From: Daphnia carinata
Taxonomy: Eukaryota > Arthropoda > Branchiopoda > Diplostraca > Daphniidae
DNA length: 64,000 bases
Direction of reading: 5' to 3'
NCBI RefSeq assembly: GCF_022539665.2
Contig: NC_081337.1
Span: 10,781,768-10,845,767 of the forward strand
A model generated the notes under the pieces. That model saw nothing but the letters and a program-made list of their open reading frames with translations. It ran no database searches and had not been told where the DNA came from. Shown piece by piece: positions 37,305 through 48,822 of the stretch. Position 1 is the first letter of the stretch. Each line of letters opens with the position of its first letter. The position numbers were made by a program, and so were the translations under genes.

Positions 37305-39136
37305 ATGGCCTCCAAAATCTTGCGAGTTTCGCCTATGCTGCTGAAATTAGCCAATGGTTCATCCTTGGTTAAGGTAAGAATACCAATAGATCTTTTTTCC
37401 ACTTTAAGTTATATTCTTATTCATTCAATAATCGCATGTTTGAGGTTGGAATACCTTTTAACACAGTGTAAGAAAACTAAGTAATCCTCTGATAAAACCA
37501 CTTCCTTGCATGTAGAATTCCACGAGGCTTAGGGCTACTTCGGCTGCCCTTAATTACGAACAAACATTGGTTAATGTTCCTCCAACTAAATTAACTGTGC
37601 TGGACAATGGTTTACGAGTAGCTTCAGAGGACAGTGGTGCCCCTACTGCCACCGTTGGAATCTGGATTGATGCCGGATCCAGAAACGAAACCGAAGCCAA
37701 CAATGGGGTAGCTCACTTTCTGGAGCATATGGCATTCAAGGTATTGAATAACATAATTTAATTCCCCAGAGCTTTTGCTATAAAGTTACATTGATAATAG
37801 GGCACTGGCAAACGCTCTCAAACAGACTTGGAGCTTGAGATTGAGAATATGGGAGCACACCTGAATGCTTACACTTCTCGGGAGCAGACTGTCTTCTATG
37901 CTAAATGCCTGTCTGAAGATGTTGGTCGCTCCATCGAAATTCTGTCCGACATTCTCCAGAACTCCAAGTTGGGAGAGCCAGAGATTGAACGTGAACGCGG
38001 TGTTATCTTGAGGGAGATGCAAGAGGTTGAGACCAACTTGCAAGAAGTGGTTTTTGACCATCTTCACGCCACTGCCTACCAGGGAACTCCTTTGGGTCGC
38101 ACAATTTTGGGCCCAACCAAGAATATTCAGTAATAACATACGCTTCAAAATCTTATAAATCGAACATTTTTTAAATTATATTTTTTTGTCAAGGTCGCTC
38201 TCTCGCAATGACTTGGTAGAGTACATCAAGACTCATTACGGTGCTTCTCGTATGGTTTTGGCTGCTGCTGGTGGTGTTAAGCACGATGATCTCGTCAAGT
38301 TAGCCCAAACACATCTTGGCTCTTTGTCTACTTCCTTGGATAGTAAAGCTGCTCTGCCAACCCACTGCCGATTTACAGGTAATAGCAAAATCAGAATAAG
38401 TGATATTTGCCTCGTCGTTAAACCCATTATATTTATTTAAGGATCGGAAATTCGGGTTCGTGACGATGACATGCCATTCGCTCACATTGCCATCGCCGTT
38501 GAGGGCTGTGGCTGGACCAACCCCGACAACTTCCCCTTGATGGTTGCCAACACGATCATCGGCTCGTGGGATCGCTCTCAAGGTGGTGGTGCTAATTTGG
38601 CCTCCAATCTTGCAAGCTATTCTGCTCAGGCAAACTTGTGCCACTCTTTCCAGTCTTTTAACACTTGCTACAAGGACACTGGTTTGTGGGGCATCTATTA
38701 CGTTTGCGAACCCATGAAATGCGAAGTAAAAATATCATTTTAGAATAAAATAGTGCATTTTCGTTAAGCTCTTAATTTCTGCTTTTCGCAGTCAATGCTT
38801 TTCAACATTCAAAGCGAGTGGATGAGGCTGTGTACAGCTCCAACCCCGACTGAAGTGGAGCGTGCCAAGAACCTCCTCAAGACTTCGATGTTGCTGCAGC
38901 TGGACGGAACAACACCCGTCTGCGAAGACGTAGGTCGCCAGATGCTCTGCTACGGCCGTCGTCTCCCCCTCCACGAACTTGAGGCCCGTATTGATGCCAT
39001 CACCCCGGCTGACGTTGGAGACGCATGCAACAAATACATTTATGACCAGTGCCCAGCCGTGGCTGCTGTCGGTCCCATTGAAAACCTTCCCGATTACAAC
39101 CGCATCCGCTCGTCCATGTATTGGCTTCGAGTATAA
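37305..39136 (+). CDS. PMPCB: Mitochondrial processing peptidase subunit beta
   Basis: Catalytic subunit of the matrix peptidase that removes presequences from imported proteins. The N-terminus ([18 protein letters not shown]) is a mitochondrial presequence, and exon 2 begins [16 protein letters not shown]. The inverzincin motif HFLEH is in [20 protein letters not shown], and the distal zinc-binding Glu lies in [15 protein letters not shown]. The glycine-rich loop region reads [14 protein letters not shown]. The C-terminus is [17 protein letters not shown], very close to human PMPCB. An intact HxxEH argues against UQCRC1, where the zinc site is usually lost. Predicted length is about 480 residues. 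Short introns split the gene into seven exons. Confidence 0.94.
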
Positions 39137-39749
39137 ATTAGTATCGAAGAGAGAGAAGGAGAAGAAAAATACAGCTTCGTCGTAGTGGAAAATTTTCCCC
39201 CAGTTTGAATTATCAAGATGTGCTGTTGCTGCTGTAAATATATGGGATTCAAAGATCTCTAAGCTTCAAGGTATCACGTTAACTTTTTTTATATTAAAAT
39301 TATTCGTCAAAAGACAGGTGATACGGATCGATAAAATGTATTCCAATGATTTGACTGACGTTTGATCACATCGTGACGCAAACGTTTCGAAATTCATTTC
39401 CACAGCAACATATGTGAATTATTGCGCTGGATGAAAAACATGGCTGCGAAATGGCGAGTGTTTGTTTTTTTCTTAAGAAAATAACATGAGAATTGCGTAT
39501 TCAGAATTTCAAACAAATATAGGGACAACAAAAACAATTTGGAGATACACGAAGAAACCAGTTTTGATATATTATATATATATTTATACATATACGTATA
39601 TAGGTATTTGCCTTATTTAAACATTTTCTTTCCCTTTACTTGCATGTGTAATTGTTGGTGTATCTGATTTTTTTAATGTTTCTCAATTTTATTATCTTAA
39701 AAACTGGGGTAGTTGGGGCATTTGACAATAAGCTGTTTATGAAAGCCTC
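39137..39749. other. Convergent 3' spacer
   Basis: Tail-to-tail spacer between PMPCB and cwo. It is AT-rich, with a TATATA run near 39570-39600. No gene seen. Confidence 0.5.
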
Positions 39750-42700
39750 TCACGGGGTGTGAGTGCGTTTGGCCATTAGATGGGACCAACGGGAGGAATG
39801 AGTCGCCGTGGTCGTGATTACTGCTGGCGAGCGGCTACCGTGTTCACGTGACGACCTGATGATGGGGTATTCTCTGGTTGTACGGCTTTCGGATCCGTGG
39901 GTGTATCCGCTACTTTCTTCTCGCTGTGGTGGACGGAACATTTTAGGCTGCTCGTCATGGTGCCTCGCCAATGACGAACGGCTGCCATGTTCTCTACTAT
40001 TGACGCGTAAACTACTATCATCTGCGAGAGGTAATGGACTAAAATTGGTGCCAAATGGATCCATGTCATATTGTTGATGATGTGGATTTGGATGCCTTTG
40101 GTGATGGACGATTTGTGGCACTGGAACTAATCCGGGTAAAAGGGTGGGCTCTGGTTTTGTTATTTTAGCAGGTGACTGGATAACTGAAGAATGCTGTTGT
40201 ACAGATACCACTGTGTCGGCTACAGAGGCAGCAGTCAAGACCCTCGACGGATGGCCGAAATTGACGCTGATGGTAACTGGATGAAGCAAAGGTTGGGCGT
40301 TGTTGGATGAAGATGGTGGATTGAAAAGAGCTCTCACAAGTGACAGTTCGACGCTCATGGGAACGTAAAATGCACCTTTTGGATGCAGTGCAAAAATAGG
40401 GACGTTTTCAGCTGGTTGGATTATTTGTAAACTCGCCGATTGTTGTTGTTCTTGTTGCATTGATGTGTGATCGATGGTGTAGGTATCGTCCAATTCTCCA
40501 GAATGAAGCCTTTGATTTCTTGTCGTCGGAGATGATGGTGGAGGTGGAGGAGGTATGTCGCCATTCCAACCATATCTTGAGTTACCGTGCCGGTGAATAT
40601 CTCCGTCTGACTTTTTTCTTTTGAGGCCGTTAACTGAATTGAACAAAAAAGGTAAATATGCTATGTAAATTCTTACTAAAGCAAATGGTAACTGTGGATT
40701 CTTACATTGTTCAAAGGTTCGTTCTGTTAAAGAATGGTGGCTAGGTTGTTGCGTCTGTTGTTCAGGAAGACTGTTACTCGCTGAAGAGCCGGAAGAAGGT
40801 GTCATCACGCAGCTTGATTGTGGAAAGACGTGCTCCAGATCGGCGGTAAATCTCTGATGAATATTTGTTTTGAATTTCTTGTACATGCTGTTGGAATCGT
40901 CAGCGCTACTATGCTGAGTGGTGTTGCTTCTACTGCTGCATTGGCTAGATGATGAACAACTTTTTGTTCGGCTCGATTCGCTGTTACTGGATAACAGCAT
41001 TTGACGTAATTGGGAAGATGTTCCAGACCTCGAAGAGGAATGATTAGATCCTCCACTGTGACTAGAATTGTCCATGTCGGTAGGGGATGATCCATCTGTT
41101 GTTGGATTGACGGGCGATGGTGTGTCTGAATTACGTGTAGCTCTGTTTGACCGTGATTCGTCGCTATCACCACCAGATCCCGAAGATGTTCGTGTCGGTC
41201 TGTTGTCGTTGGAATGTTGTGGTGGTTGATGCTGTTGACGGTGATTTTCGGTAGAAGCACTGCCACTATTCATGTAACTAAACATGCCTTGAACTCGATC
41301 ATCCTTCATCTTGTCGGTTTCTGTTGTTTTAAAATAATTTTTTTATTTTGTTTAGGGAATACTTCGTTGGTGGTAAATTTTTATTACCTGTGTTGTCGTT
41401 GGACGACTTGAATTGATCTTGAACGCCCTGAGGTGTCGTGCCGCTGACTAAAGGTGATTTGTTGACCAAATCTTCTCCATCGGTGACCGGCGGTCCTGCA
41501 CCGTTCGGGTGACCGGTCCTTGCCACTAAGGTCACAGCGGTTACTCCGTTTGAATATTCGCCAGTTTCTGAACTCGTTCCTTCCCCTGTAAACCCGAAAT
41601 TCAGTTGGAAAAACAACAAAGAACACAATGAAACAGAAGTGATTAAAAGAAATTTCACGAAAAAACATTGTCGGAACGCAAAAAGAAAACCTACAAGAAG
41701 AGACAAGCGTTTCGACGATGAAATTAAAAAAGAATTCGAGCATTCAAATAGAAAAATCAAACAAAAACACGGAACAAGCAGCAACAAATAAATAAAAGAT
41801 TGCCGAGTCATCCAGGCGTCTGTCAGATGGAAGTATCCATTTTCAACAGGGAAATATAAGAGCGTGTAGAGAGACACAAACACACAACACACATTTTTTT
41901 CTTTCGTTTGTTTTACCTGCAGCCATTGCGTATGCATTCACTTTGAAAAATTTATCAGATACTACTTCTTGATTATTAATTACTGAACCATTGTTAGTTT
42001 CTTTTTCTGAAAATCAATAATTTTCTATAAATTTTGAACATAGTTTTGTTTTCTTTAGCCTGGTGATTTTAAAGGGTTATTTCCTTCATTGCAGGTGTCA
42101 CAGGGAAATGAGAACGGCAGAAGAAACGGAATGAAAGAGACAGGGATTGATTTTGGACATACCACGACTGATTTTCTCATAGTGGTTGTGCAGATGGGCA
42201 ACCAATCGGCTGCCGAAATCATCTCCAGGATAAAAGGGTCCGTGATGATCTGCCTGATGATGACCTATAAACTGAACCGTCTCAGTGATGCATTCAAGGA
42301 AACCCGATCGGTATTGATCCGATTTGGTGTTGCTATGCAGCTGTTCCATCTGCACGGCGATCTCGCACGTTTCTGTCGGCGTGTCATTGCAAAGTTTAAC
42401 TTTTGATCTTTTCTTTTTGTAATAATTTTGCTTACCCATTTCTTTGCAGGCGTGAACCTGTAAATGCTTCATGTGTTTGATGGTCATTTCGATGATTTCC
42501 GTCTTTTCGATCCTGCCGCGTCCCTTCTTCATGTAAGCGGCTGGCAGGAGACGCGATAAGTCGGCCAAGCAGTTGTTCATCCGGTCGCGCCTTCGTTTCT
42601 CGATGATTCGATGCGATTGGGGATCACGAGCCGATTTGGTCTTTTTCGAGAAATTAGAATATGCCTCTTCGTCTTCACTTCCGATGGCAGCAAAATTCAA

Positions 42701-44178
42701 ATTCCTAAAGTAAAGAAAAATGTTTTTTTTGTTTAGTTTTAGTTTAATTTTTTGTTTCTAATTCAGTTGTGCGTCATATTTGTCTCCCAGACGAGTTCAC
42801 AGTTTATTCACCCAGAAAAGAAAAAATATATTGAAATCCGGTTGCAACGGATACGGTTAGTCACACGCTAGAGCCACGTGATCGACAAGGTCATCATCCT
42901 TTGGTCATTTTGCGCTGGATAACATGACGAGGGTGTTACATAAAACACAGTTTTGAAAAATTTCATTTTAGATCCAAACGTAAAAATTCCATTAAAGGAA
43001 ATGATAATTTTCTTGTCTGGTTTTGTGGTTGAGACGGCACGTGATACTATTCGCGCACGTGATGTCTCAACAGTTAGAAGGCGTTGACTTTTAAAGGAGG
43101 AGAGCCAAAGGCAGGGGAATTTGACCGCACCCAGAATTTTCTTTTTGTTTTTTCAATAATACTGCATGATCCTAACACCACGTGGGCAACAATCCCCCGC
43201 CTCCTGGGCCATTAATGGTAAACGTGCATAAAACGGGATGTAGAATACCTTTATCTTACATCCGTCTGTTAATCTTGTGTCGTTGGGCCTCGTGACTTTC
43301 CATTTCCAATACGTATGCATTTAGGCACAACCTCAAAAAATTTGGGAAAACGTATTAAATTTGCTTATTGCACTTTCGTATCTTATTACAATTTTTTTCC
43401 CTATCGGTGTGTGAAAATGGAAAGGTTATTCGTGCTATAGCAACGGAGATTATCGGGATCATCAATATCGTTCGGGTGCACGTGCTATAGCCACGTGACT
43501 TCTAGATTTTTTTATTTTCCATTTCCTGCAAATTGCATCGGTTGGAAATGGATATTTTGATTCTTTGGTCCAAAGATCTACCCAAAAATAATGAGTAGGT
43601 GTGGTCCAAAGTTCATAGTTGGCGTGCCAATCCTAAAGAGGAGAAAATGTTTCACCTCCGCAATCCTATCGCCAGATGGCTTTTGTGACAGCTGACGATC
43701 GCAAATTTACACCGACCGAATCTTTCCCTATTGCAAACTGGACAAGGCCATTCTGAATTCTTGTTTCCTTTTTCGTTGCCTGATGCGTATTGTTAACTGG
43801 ATAAGTTTCAAGTATTGACAATGAGCTAATCTTTAGTGTGTGTGTTTTTTTTTAGCATATTCATAGCGTGACTTTGAAACTGTATCGTCCTTGAACCAAA
43901 TAATCTGTAAAACTACGCCCATTTGCTTCACATGAGGCAAACGATCATGTCTCGGAGCGAAATTTATAACACTCAAGTTCTTCTGGTATTTCTTAACATA
44001 GTCAAGGTCATGTGGAGGACTGCTTGTAAATCTTCCACTAGACTTTTAAAACTCTTGACCAGAAAGCAAGTTCAACTACGGAATCAATTTGCACGAAAAC
44101 TTACCGGTCGTAATGGCACTGGTTCGGCGAATCAACCCAGTATTTATCCATTTTTGAAGACGAGTTGGCAACATCCAT
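39750..44178 (-). CDS. cwo: Clockwork orange, bHLH-Orange repressor
   Basis: Nuclear circadian repressor that binds E-boxes and antagonises CLOCK:CYCLE. Exons on the minus strand: 44105-44178 (MDVANSSSKMDKYWVDSPNQ, then CHYDR), 42163-42704, 41917-42006, 41388-41585, 40706-41320 and 39750-40633, all phase-consistent, 800 residues. The bHLH has the basic region SHRIIEKRRRDRMNNCLADL and helix 2 KGRGRIEKTEIIEMTIKHMK. The Orange domain follows (SDQYRSGFLECITETVQFIG). The long C-terminal half is Ser/His/Gln-rich, with HPKGAFYVPMSVELSLVRAL as a conserved island. The 72-nt intron at 40634-40705 has no stop and is a multiple of three. A 12-residue Lys-rich insert sits between helix 2 and Orange. Intron 1 (42705-44104) and the upstream spacer carry an E-box cluster. 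Confidence 0.9.
42935..42944 (-). promoter_or_regulatory. D-box-like site
   Basis: The minus strand reads TTTATGTAAC, which contains TTATGTAA, the PAR-bZIP/E4BP4 (PDP1/VRILLE) consensus. It lies among the intron-1 E-boxes of a clock gene. A single site could be chance. Confidence 0.4.
43479..43497. promoter_or_regulatory. Tandem E-box with 7-nt spacing
   Basis: Two CACGTG hexamers separated by CTATAGC, exactly 7 nt. This matches the E1-E2 arrangement (6-7 nt) described for cooperative CLOCK:BMAL1 binding in animal clock genes. Confidence 0.65.
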
Positions 44179-47100
44179 GGTGATAACGTCGAAACCGTTT
44201 GATGCTTGACGAGGTAATTGTTTAACGAGTAACAAGACGCAAATGTTTTAACGATCAGTTTTGCTTTTTCATGGTTCACTAATTCACTGGCAGAATTTTC
44301 TTTTTGTTTAACCATAAAATCTCCTTTTTCAAAAATATTTTCAGTTTAAAAAAATAAAAGCATGCGTGTCTGAATTGGCCTGGAACGCAAAGTTGACTGA
44401 GACGGTAGAGAAGGCAAACCGGGAGGCATATCACGACTAGCTGCAGTGGGGTATGGTAGGGGACGGTAGGGGGTTGTGCGGGGAAGGGCAGTCCCGAACG
44501 AAGAAAAATAAAAGAGGGCGCAATCGCATACACGCGTGAGAGAGAGAGACGCTTGATCACGTGTTTGAGACAGGCGGGCCACACAGCTCTCTCTTATTGC
44601 TGCACATGCGTCCCTTCTTTTTTTTTTTATATTTCAATTTGTCTTCTCCCGACTGCACCCCAGACCTCAAAGTGCACGAACGACACGTTCAAAAGTTTAT
44701 TTTAGATATTCTATTGCTTTATCTCTGATTTGACGAAAATTGTGCGCAGACCATGCAACCTTATTTTAAGGCCAAACAAAGAATTCTTTGGCGTTTCAAC
44801 ACATACCTAACGGCGCACGTGACAAGCAAAGAAATGTCGTGTGTGTTCCAAAAGATTGATTCAAATTCTTTTTTCCCTTTTTTTTTAAACTGAGGAACCC
44901 TTTCATGTCGACCATGTAGGGAAGAAAACACAACAACGAGTTATCTTTTTTTTTCTTGGGCCTGTCGGTTGTTTCCAACATATTTCTTCGCCATTCACGT
45001 GACTACAAAAAAAATGCCGGAGCCCGTAAGAAGGGAGAGGAATAAATAAAAAGAAATAAAAAAACTAGGAAAGAAAAAGAAAGGATAGCTACCCATGACA
45101 ACACAGAGGAAAGGGCTTTATGTTCACCGGGTCGTCCGCGTGACTCTTGTTCGTCACGTGGATCGTAGCGTTGGCACCACATCCCATCCTTCCTTGTCTA
45201 TCCACTTTACTTCCCACCCTCTGCCTAGTGTCGCCGCCTGGCGGCTCCCCCATTTTCGCAAAGAGCACGTTTCTCCAACACATCGCCTTATTTCATATGG
45301 TCGGTTGTTGCGTAGCAGCTCTCGGGTTAATAAAACATCAGACGCCATTTTTTTGGCTTCCTTCCCATTTTGAGTAAAAAAAAACTTTTCTTTTACAACT
45401 GCATTCGTTAATGTATTATTTCTTAACCTTTTCTTTTCCAAATTTTGTTTTCTTAGAAAGTCACGAAGGTACATTTCTTTAACTTGGCAAAGTTTTGCAG
45501 TGTTTTCAAATTCTTCGCTCCCTTTTTTGGAGAAAAAGAACCTGATGATAAAAAAAAAGAAAACCTGAAAGATACACCGGTTTTGCTAATGTTTTTATCC
45601 CCTTTTGCTAGAAGATGGACGGTGTTATACATTTTTGTTGAGTGCACGTGTTCTCGTCTGGGTGGGTCATCTACCAAATCCACGTGAATATTCACGAACG
45701 CTGCAGGGGAGGTCATTCTTTTTATCAATTCTTGTAATAACAAATAAGATTGGCATGCATTGAGATACTGTTATCTGATATTCCATTTGCGTCATGTTCT
45801 TCAAAGACTGAACGGCTAATCTTACGCGTACACCTAGTTTCCTTAATTGGGAACCTGATTCGGAGGCTGCTACCTGGACGTAGAAGAATTTCTGTTCTGT
45901 CTTTCGGAAGTTCTATTCATCACACTATTTTCGTGAAATTGCTTCGTTTTTCTTTACGTCAGTAACAAAGGCTGTTTAAAGCGACTAAGTAGAGGACGAG
46001 TATTTTGAGGAATGGAGTCAGACTAGAAGTTATGGTTTCATGCAGAGAGCCATGTGACTGATCGATTTCTGTCATCCCCAGCACTCACTCACACAAGATG
46101 TTCTCCGAAAAGCTGGGGGTGTGGGCCCCTCTCCTTGCTGCGCACACTGGATTACGTCCCTCCAGGTCTTTTCCTACAGTTTCTGCTGTATAGCGGACGG
46201 GGTTTTGCGATCGATAATCAACCAATGCTTGTCGCAACGAAACTATTTCAAACTGGTAACAAAGTTTTAATCATTCAGGAATCAGCACGCCGCTTTACTC
46301 GACGCTGTTTTCAAATGGAAAAGAAGTGCATTTTAGTTAAGGAAAATTAATTAAAAATAAGAGTAATAGAATTGTTTATGAATTCACTAATGATCTTGAT
46401 TTTTCCGACAAGTGCTATCGGCGGATTGTATGCAAATCATAGGTTACGGTCAACAAAATATAATTCTGGCATAATGCACGTGAGCAGAGTCTTGATGTAT
46501 TCATTAGCCTGCCCCGTTTGCTGGGAGGAAACGCCCTAAATTGCATGAAATGCACTCAGGCAATTGTGCTAAATGTTATTGCAGAATGAACGCTATTAAC
46601 CGATGCTGGCTGAAAAGGTAGTGGTATACGTCTTCAGACGGACGCTCACGTGCCCAGAGCGCGTGACCAGCAAATCAATCGATCGTCATGTACCTAGAAA
46701 GATCGCAAAGCACCAGGCACGTTGCCACTTCATTCGGAAGTTTGGCGCGGGAAATATGGTTTATGTTATCTCTCTTATATTACTCTAAAGCTCTGCTTGT
46801 GCCGTTTTTATAAGTTCGGCCATGGGTTTAGATATCTTATTTCACTCATTTGTGTTACCGACTAGCAAACATGAAATCAAATGAAAACCGATGGACGTCG
46901 GAGTCGGAGAGACACGTGAACTGCAATCTGCCATCATGCGTCTGATGAATTTCTAAAAAGGGTGCTGCCATCTAGTTACTCTGTTCTTACTCGAATGCTT
47001 CTACGATGGTCTGCTGTTTTTGCAGAAGACACACGTTGGCTTCCCGGCTATTTTTGTTGGATCAAGAATCACGTAACCAACCGAGTATTGTTAGTTGGTT

Positions 47101-47364
47101 GTTTAAAAAAAAGTCCGTTTTTACTAATTAATTCAGGTACTGGGAGGTGCGTTTTATTTTGGAAAATAAGTTTTGCGAACGAGCGTTATGGAGTAAAAAA
47201 AACAAACGGCAATGTACCAACTAAACGTTAGCTTGTTACGTGAAGATAAAGACAACCAGTCCTAAAGTTATACATGCTTGGAATGTTTTTTGTTTAGTTT
47301 AAGCTTTCGTGTAAAAAGATTTTGTAACATTTTCCTTTTTTTTTGCTTTAATAGTGCTACAGAT
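44179..47364. promoter_or_regulatory. Divergent cwo/HCCS spacer with nine E-boxes
   Basis: Spacer of 3.2 kb between two divergent genes. Perfect CACGTG sites start at 44558, 44816, 44996, 45155, 45645, 45681, 46477, 46647 and 46913. A G-rich stretch (44450-44490) and (GA)n just before the first site may mark the cwo core promoter. No coding gene is supported here; the open frames found are short and without family similarity. Confidence 0.65.
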
Positions 47365-48822
47365 ATGGGTAACACAACATCAATTGCACAAACCACTGCT
47401 GATTCTTTAACCAAACCACTATATGGCGCCAACCAAACCCAGGTTTGTGAAAGTGAGTCAGACTGTAAAACTAGAAATAAATAATAAAAGACTTATTTTT
47501 ATAGCAGTATAGCCATAGCAGTTCTCCTCACGCTGATCAAAGGCACATGAAGTATGATGGTTCATATCCCACTGAGTGCCCAATGCATGCTCAGGGAGGT
47601 GTAAAAGCCTCAGCAGTAGGTTTTTTGTAACAGTTGTCAGTATACCTTGTATTTCTAATCTGGAAACATTCTTTTATATCAAGGCACCTGCACAACCTGT
47701 GGAATATCCTAGTGAATGCCCAATGAGCAATGATCATAAATTAGAAGCCAAAACAGAATCAGTTTGTAGAAATCACACATTTTTGTTGTATTGCTTATAA
47801 ATCTTCCACACCTTTTTGATAGAAACAAACCCAAACTATGCAATATCCAAGTGAATGCCCAATGAGCGGAGAAAATGGCTCACTCCTTTTAAATACATCT
47901 GGGGATGTAAATCCACTGAACATGGTAAAATATGGTTCAAATTCTATTTCTTAATATCCAGTTCAAAGGATGAATATTCAAATAGATGCCCCCACCGAAT
48001 CAAAGACCTGCTCCTGATCAGCCGTTCAGTTTGCCTACACAGAGGCAAGTATCGTCCATCCCGAAAGCAGGAACTGAGAACGAATTCTGGCAGTATCCCT
48101 CTCAGCAGGTTCACATTTGAAGAAATTTCTATTTGCACATCACCGGCAGCAATTATTTGAGTTTTTATTTTTGTACAATTAAAGATGTTTTGGAATGCGA
48201 TGTTGCGAAAAGGTTGGCGATGGGAAGAATCAGCTTTAGAACCAAAAGATATGGACGACATCATCAAGATTCACAATTCGAATAATGAACAAGCTTGGAG
48301 AGAGGTAGACTGCATAATTTAATTTTAAACCACAAAGCTAATTTATTCATGGCTGTTCTTGGCCAAATCAGGTTTTAAAATGGGAGGCTCTACACGCGTC
48401 TGAATGCGGCAGTCCTCGCTTAAAAAGTTTTGGAGGAAAAGCCAAAGATTATTCTCCTAGAGCGAGAATTAGGCAAATGCTGGGGTAAGATTTCCGTAAA
48501 GTACATCATCTTCACTGGGATCTTTTTCTCATTTTGCCGTCGAATGTGCAGCTACGAATTGCCGTTTGATCGCCATGATTGGATTATTGATCGCTGCGGT
48601 CGTGACGTTCGCTATGTCATTGATTACTACGACGGCGGGAAGGTGACCGAGGATTATAAATTTGCATTGCTAGACGTGCGACCAGCCATGGATTCATTCG
48701 ACAATTGCTGGGATCGGATGAAAGTGGCCTGGTGGCGTTGGAGGTATAGCCGCGAAGAAACCACCCCCGTTTTCGAACAAAAGGATCATAACGAAAACCC
48801 AGTCAAAAGTGGCGTAGAGTAA
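47365..48822 (+). CDS. HCCS: Holocytochrome c-type synthase
   Basis: Enzyme of the mitochondrial intermembrane space that attaches heme covalently to apocytochrome c and c1. The start is [20 protein letters not shown]. Three successive exons each carry a Cys-Pro heme motif: [25 protein letters not shown] and [13 protein letters not shown]. The catalytic domain follows the family closely: [96 protein letters not shown] and [14 protein letters not shown]. The heme-binding His is in FDRHDW. The donor after the CAGCAG exon (GTTCAC) is weak, but the join is required by the conserved sequence. Confidence 0.95.

Larger units (their letters stand above)
42875..43497. promoter_or_regulatory. E-box cluster in cwo intron 1
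   Basis: Six perfect CACGTG hexamers at 42875, 43038, 43056, 43179, 43479 and 43492, all in the 1.4-kb first intron of cwo. CACGTG is the site of CLOCK:CYCLE and of CWO itself, so the cluster is a likely enhancer and feedback target. Confidence 0.7.

Noticed and set aside
42400-42435. Possible 36-nt intron between bHLH and Orange parts of cwo
   Set aside because: It has GT...AG borders in phase, but 36 nt is too short for normal splicing. The frame is open through it, so it was kept as coding.
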